A stretch of 26,594 nt of DNA from Thermodesulfobacteriales bacterium (GTDB lineage Bacteria > Desulfobacterota_D > UBA1144 > Nemesobacterales > UBA2774), in assembly GCA_004525335.1 (NCBI GenBank), contig SPCL01000006.1, positions 1-26,594 of the forward strand. The letters are read 5' to 3'. Position 1 is the first letter of the stretch. Each line of letters opens with the position of its first letter. The notes beneath the pieces are model-generated. The model was not told the origin of the DNA, did not search any database, and was given only the letters and a program-made list of their open reading frames with translations. Of the stretch, positions 23,464 to 26,594 are shown in pieces. Position numbers and translations under genes: made by a program.

Positions 23464-24300
23464 CTATCCGTCAGATAATGTGCAAGTGGAGGTATTAACA
23501 GAGGCATTGCTATTTACATTAGTAGCGCCCCTGCTACCGCTTATTGAACACTGATTTTGTGGATCTACATCTACAATTGAATTGCCGGCTGCATTAATAC
23601 CGAATTGATTAAAGGATTGAATAACGATTGTGTTGTTTATAGGACTTGAGGTCTGTCCAATGCCTATAAAAGCATCATCAAGCGCCACGATTGCGTCTCG
23701 GTTACTGGATATCAGGATTGCCTCGTCAGCCTCAAGGACAATAGAACCTGTGGATTGAGCCTTCACCCCTTCCCTGCAGTCAGTTATGCTGATGCTCTTT
23801 ACCCTATAGGTTATAAGACTACTGCCACTCGCAAACATACAATTCCCACCGTCTCCATCAAGATTGAATTCAGCCTGGCTCTCATTGTAATCTATAGTCT
23901 GCGTCCCTGAGAACGAGATAGGATCTTGAAAGACTTGCCAACGGTCAATTATTATTAGTGTTGGGTTTAGTTGAAGAGTAATATTTAAATTTGTTACGCT
24001 TTGGTCAATTACTTGAATATTAGGTCTTTCGGCATTAAAAGTATCAGATTCAAACCTTAATGTAACTACTCCGGTCGATGAGATGAATCTTATTCCAAAG
24101 TTCCCAAGTGAGTTAACAGTAGTTGATCCTTTTCTGCTATTCCCTTCTAAGACTACAACTGTAAGGTCACCGAACTGAGATGGGTTTGAAACAATCCCTT
24201 CAAGTAATATATCCCCTGAATCGCCACTCCCGCCATCACAGCTTGAGAAGATCAAGAACAAAGCAAATAGAAATAACCCAAAAAATTTATTCTTGTACAT
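23464..24300 (-). CDS. Lipoprotein with predicted beta-rich repeats, function unknown
   Basis: 278 residues. The lipoprotein signal ends in LIFSSC (Cys21) followed by Asp-Gly-Gly; Asp at +2 is the inner-membrane retention signal in enterobacteria, though sorting rules differ elsewhere. Residues 30-110 resemble a small beta-sandwich (LEGIVSNPSQFGDLTVVVLE, then STTVNSLGNFGIRF). From about 150 the sequence becomes short repeated strands (SITDCREGVKAQSTGSIVLE, then AIVALDDAFIGIG and FGINAAGNSIVDVD), as in single-strand beta-helices. ATG with GAGG 8 nt upstream. A TATAAT box at 24370-24375 is a possible -10. It is monocistronic: it follows a terminator of the upstream gene. Confidence 0.8.
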   Translation of the reverse strand: MYKNKFFGLFLFALFLIFSSCDGGSGDSGDILLEGIVSNPSQFGDLTVVVLEGNSRKGSTTVNSLGNFGIRFISSTGVVTLRFESDTFNAERPNIQVIDQSVTNLNITLQLNPTLIIIDRWQVFQDPISFSGTQTIDYNESQAEFNLDGDGGNCMFASGSSLITYRVKSISITDCREGVKAQSTGSIVLEADEAILISSNRDAIVALDDAFIGIGQTSSPINNTIVIQSFNQFGINAAGNSIVDVDPQNQCSISGSRGATNVNSNASVNTSTCTLSDG

Positions 24301-24369
24301 GACTACACCCTCTTTATATAATTTTGGAGACTGAACCTACCCTTTAACTATAACCATAACGTAAATACA

Positions 24370-24375
24370 ATTATA
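24370..24375 (-). promoter_or_regulatory. Candidate -10 box of the beta-rich lipoprotein gene
   Basis: A perfect TATAAT on the minus strand, about 70 nt upstream of the ATG at 24300. No convincing -35 is seen at 16-18 nt, and the area is AT-rich, so chance is possible. Confidence 0.35.
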
Positions 24376-24477
24376 CAACCAAAAAAGACTAAATATATCA
24401 CTCTCATAATTTTTTCTATTTTTTGCGAAGTTGTTTTTGCCATCAGATGAACTTAAAGATTCTTCCGGCAGCCGAAC

Positions 24478-24523
24478 AAAAAAGCCGGAACGTCTAATTA
24501 ATAGTTTATAGACGCTCCGGCTT
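24478..24523 (-). terminator. Rho-independent terminator of the DUF1318 gene
   Basis: On the minus strand AAGCCGGAGCGTCTA and TAGACGTTCCGGCTT form a 14-bp stem with one mismatch and a 12-nt loop, followed by a T6 run. It lies about 35 nt past the stop at 24558 and separates the YdbH/DUF1318 unit from the next lipoprotein gene. Confidence 0.85.
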
Positions 24524-24557
24524 ATAGTTGTTAGTGTTCTTTTAAGAAACCTGCTAT

Positions 24558-25214
24558 TTATCCGTCACTTCTTCTAACGCTTGCGAACTGGCGAGCTGCT
24601 TCAGGAAGTACTTTGTTAATATTCTCAGGTGTAGGGTCAAGGTTATTAATCTCAACTATTGCCCTTGCCATACCTTGAATAATTATTTTTCTGTCTGCAT
24701 TTTCTGCATTAAATGCTTGTGTCTCTGATGGTGAAAGGCTTGCCTTTTTAACTAGGAGTCCCTGGCTTCCTTCTGCAACTTTACCTTGAGACACCATTTG
24801 ATCGATGACATCCTGACGCTTACCTCTACTTTTATAAGCATTGATAACCTGTGGCATAGCTCTAATCTTCTGGGCTATTTGCTGAGAGATATTTCCCTGA
24901 GCCCAGGCGTAGTTGCTAAAATCAAGGGATATTTCCCGCTTAATCACAATTACCTTAGTCTCAGATAATGCAGGTTCATCTGGATATATATTTTTGCTCT
25001 GAGGCTCTGGCGTAGGACTTACAGTCTTAGTCTTAGGAACTTTATCCGTATCTTCATCGTCCTGCTCTAAGAACTCCTCTTCCAGACTTGAATATGCATC
25101 CCTAACCTCTTCGGCAGGGAAATACACATTAACGGTTATAGTTGCACAAGAAACAATAAGGAAACACGTAAATAGTACTAACGGTTTGATAATATTCATT
25201 GCTAATCTCTCCAT
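24558..25214 (-). CDS. DUF1318 (YdbL-like) lipoprotein with YnbE-like N-terminus
   Basis: From the ATG at 25212-25214 the protein has 218 residues. A lipoprotein signal ends in FLIVSC (Cys23), followed at once by ATITVNVYFPAEEV, which resembles the strand-forming segment of the small lipoprotein YnbE. An acidic, Pro-rich linker follows, then the DUF1318/YdbL domain: VSQGKVAEGSQGLLVKK and FNAENADRKIIIQGMAR correspond to the GxVGExxxGYL and INxxR...Y..IA blocks. I chose this ATG because AGAGGTG lies 5 nt upstream; a TTG at 25241 would extend the frame nine codons into the upstream gene. It follows a YdbH/AsmA-like gene by 13 nt, matching the E. coli ydbH-ynbE-ydbL order. Confidence 0.82.
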   Translation of the reverse strand: MERLAMNIIKPLVLFTCFLIVSCATITVNVYFPAEEVRDAYSSLEEEFLEQDDEDTDKVPKTKTVSPTPEPQSKNIYPDEPALSETKVIVIKREISLDFSNYAWAQGNISQQIAQKIRAMPQVINAYKSRGKRQDVIDQMVSQGKVAEGSQGLLVKKASLSPSETQAFNAENADRKIIIQGMARAIVEINNLDPTPENINKVLPEAARQFASVRRSDG

Positions 25215-25227
25215 AATTTCACCTCTC

Positions 25228-26594
25228 TTAATTTGTTTCAATCGTAGGCCCGCCTGTTTCTGATCTTCTCGCTAATTCTCTTATTACCGAGAGCATATGC
25301 AAGATGGTAATAGAATTTTGCACAGAGTCCGCCTGGATCGACAAGTTTGTTATCCCTAATATGCTATTTGAAACATCAAACTCTTTAAAAGTAATTAAAC
25401 CATCTTTAATATAACCTGAAATATTACCGTTATCATATGAACGATTAGATCCAAGTATCAATCTTTCCTTAGCTCCTAGTTTGTCTAAAAGGGCTTTACC
25501 AATCTTACGCTGTTCCTTGCTAGATTTCTTAGACCAGAACATAAAGGGTCCATTTATTGTATTAGGCTCTGCGCCTTTCCCACTTATCCAGATAAGACCG
25601 TTTAGTCGGCCTGTTATGTACTCTTGGGTTGGGGAGACTTTCTCTGATATGCCCTCAAGACTAATCTCATCAAACAATAGAGAAAGATTATATTGGCTCT
25701 GCGACTGATTTAGTTCTAACAATCCTGCGCCGTATAAATTACCTCTAAATAAGTTGGAAATTAATCTTCTTAAGTTTATTTTTTGCCTATCGATTTCAAG
25801 CGCAGCTTCTACGTCTTCAAATTTTAAGATCCCGTATTCAATCCGCTTAATATTTAGAAAATCTAGATCTTTTTCCAGATTAGCTTCTTTAAAAGATTTG
25901 AGAAATTTTTGGAATAGGCTTTTTGATAATTTCAGGTTTGCGCCCATGAGAGTTGCTAAAGGATTTTCTGAGCTGACGTTGTCTTTTATTGTTATTGTCC
26001 CGTTTATTCCGTCCACAATTAATGGGGCTCCACTATAATCACCTGATATTGAGCCGTTTTGTAAGCTTACTTTGCCACCCCACCTGCTCTGTGGATAAAA
26101 GAGGTTATGAAAAACCAAGTCCATACCGGCATATCCTTTGGTTTTGAAATCTCTGAAATTCTCTGGAATAACCGGGGTCAATAATGCGACGGCATCTGAA
26201 ATAACAACCTCAGGGAATGTGAGCTTTAATGCCCGGTTTTCATTTAATGAATTGTCCATTTCTCCAGAAAAACCTATCTCCTGATTGCCGTTACCTTTTA
26301 TAAACCCTTTATCTATGTATAAGGTTTCAGCTATTGTCCTTGTACTTATACTTGCGCCCAATTTTGAAGCCACGCCTTCATTGTCTAAGATAATATTTTT
26401 AAGCTCTAGATTGCCACTGCCTTCGGGAAGAGCGCCATTAGGCAAAGTGCCGAAAAAGTCGAAATTAGACTCATTTAGCCTAATAGTAGTGCCCGCTGAC
26501 TCAATTGAAGCATTAACAAGTTTTAGTTTTGTCTCTATACCCGAAGGAGAGGTAGTAGTATCAATATTGATCTTCCCGCTTATATCACCATTTA
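25228..26594 (-). CDS. AsmA/YdbH-like intermembrane protein, 5' end beyond the window
   Basis: The frame is open to the window edge, so the start lies outside; a TTG at 26445 is internal. About 455 C-terminal residues are visible. They are rich in alternating beta strands and repeated blocks of the type N-G-x-I-S-G (NGDISGKINID, NGSISGDYSG, NGNISGYIKDG), as in AsmA-like beta-groove proteins that carry phospholipid between the inner and outer membranes. The end, FDVSNSILGITNLSIQADS followed by SITILHMLSVIREL, fits the C-terminal region of YdbH-type members. The next gene encodes a YdbL-like lipoprotein, which favours YdbH over TamB or YhdP. Assignment to family is firm, to subgroup moderate. 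Confidence 0.78.
   Translation of the reverse strand, partial: NGDISGKINIDTTTSPSGIETKLKLVNASIESAGTTIRLNESNFDFFGTLPNGALPEGSGNLELKNIILDNEGVASKLGASISTRTIAETLYIDKGFIKGNGNQEIGFSGEMDNSLNENRALKLTFPEVVISDAVALLTPVIPENFRDFKTKGYAGMDLVFHNLFYPQSRWGGKVSLQNGSISGDYSGAPLIVDGINGTITIKDNVSSENPLATLMGANLKLSKSLFQKFLKSFKEANLEKDLDFLNIKRIEYGILKFEDVEAALEIDRQKINLRRLISNLFRGNLYGAGLLELNQSQSQYNLSLLFDEISLEGISEKVSPTQEYITGRLNGLIWISGKGAEPNTINGPFMFWSKKSSKEQRKIGKALLDKLGAKERLILGSNRSYDNGNISGYIKDGLITFKEFDVSNSILGITNLSIQADSVQNSITILHMLSVIRELARRSETGGPTIETN

Overview
The window is bacterial chromosome at an estimated 40% GC, densely coded on both strands, with no intergenic gap above about 260 bp. No rRNA, tRNA, CRISPR array, transposase or phage gene was recognised. 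A GyrB with the long TOPRIM insertion, lipoproteins, SecDF-YajC, DUF4416 plus YicC, a Memo protein with a PqqD-like N-terminus and a YdbH/YdbL-type envelope pair suggest a Gram-negative (diderm), respiring, TCA-cycle organism of deltaproteobacterial or related type (for example a Dadabacteria-like lineage). The phylum is inferred from gene content only.

Layout. 1-2139 (+): the end of a complex I operon, a 5'-truncated nuoG and a complete nuoH. 2257-12515 (-): a long co-directional block read as lipoprotein > dapB > tgt > yajC > secD > secF > DUF456 > pheS > dcd > gyrB; most junctions are tight or overlapping, and gyrB has its own candidate promoter. 12650-12934 (-): a small membrane ORF that looks like a glycosyltransferase remnant. 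13000-15367 (+): DUF4416 translationally coupled to yicC, then sucD behind a clear sigma70-type promoter that overlaps an inverted repeat. 15369-16319 (-): a nucleotide-sugar epimerase. 16405-20703 (+): a secreted Cys-rich protein, then a hydantoinase-B / Memo / M19-dipeptidase group. 20731-21750 (-): NAD-type isocitrate dehydrogenase. 21996-22598 (+) and 22593-23282 (-): a VTT membrane protein and a K+-channel-like protein, tail to tail. 23464-24300 (-): a predicted beta-rich lipoprotein. 24558-26594 (-): a DUF1318 lipoprotein with a strong terminator, preceded by a partial AsmA/YdbH-like protein that runs off the window.

The recurrent oddity is that several genes are separated from the partner that normally sits beside them: nuoH without nuoI, pheS without pheT, sucD without sucC, hyuB without hyuA. 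The most interesting leads are the YdbH-like gene with a lipoprotein that seems to combine YnbE-like and YdbL-like parts, the hydantoinase-B/Memo/dipeptidase group, a shortened NuoG, a YajC with a lipobox, the promoter-overlapping inverted repeat before sucD, and an isolated G10 tract. I found no convincing wholly new defence or mobile system.
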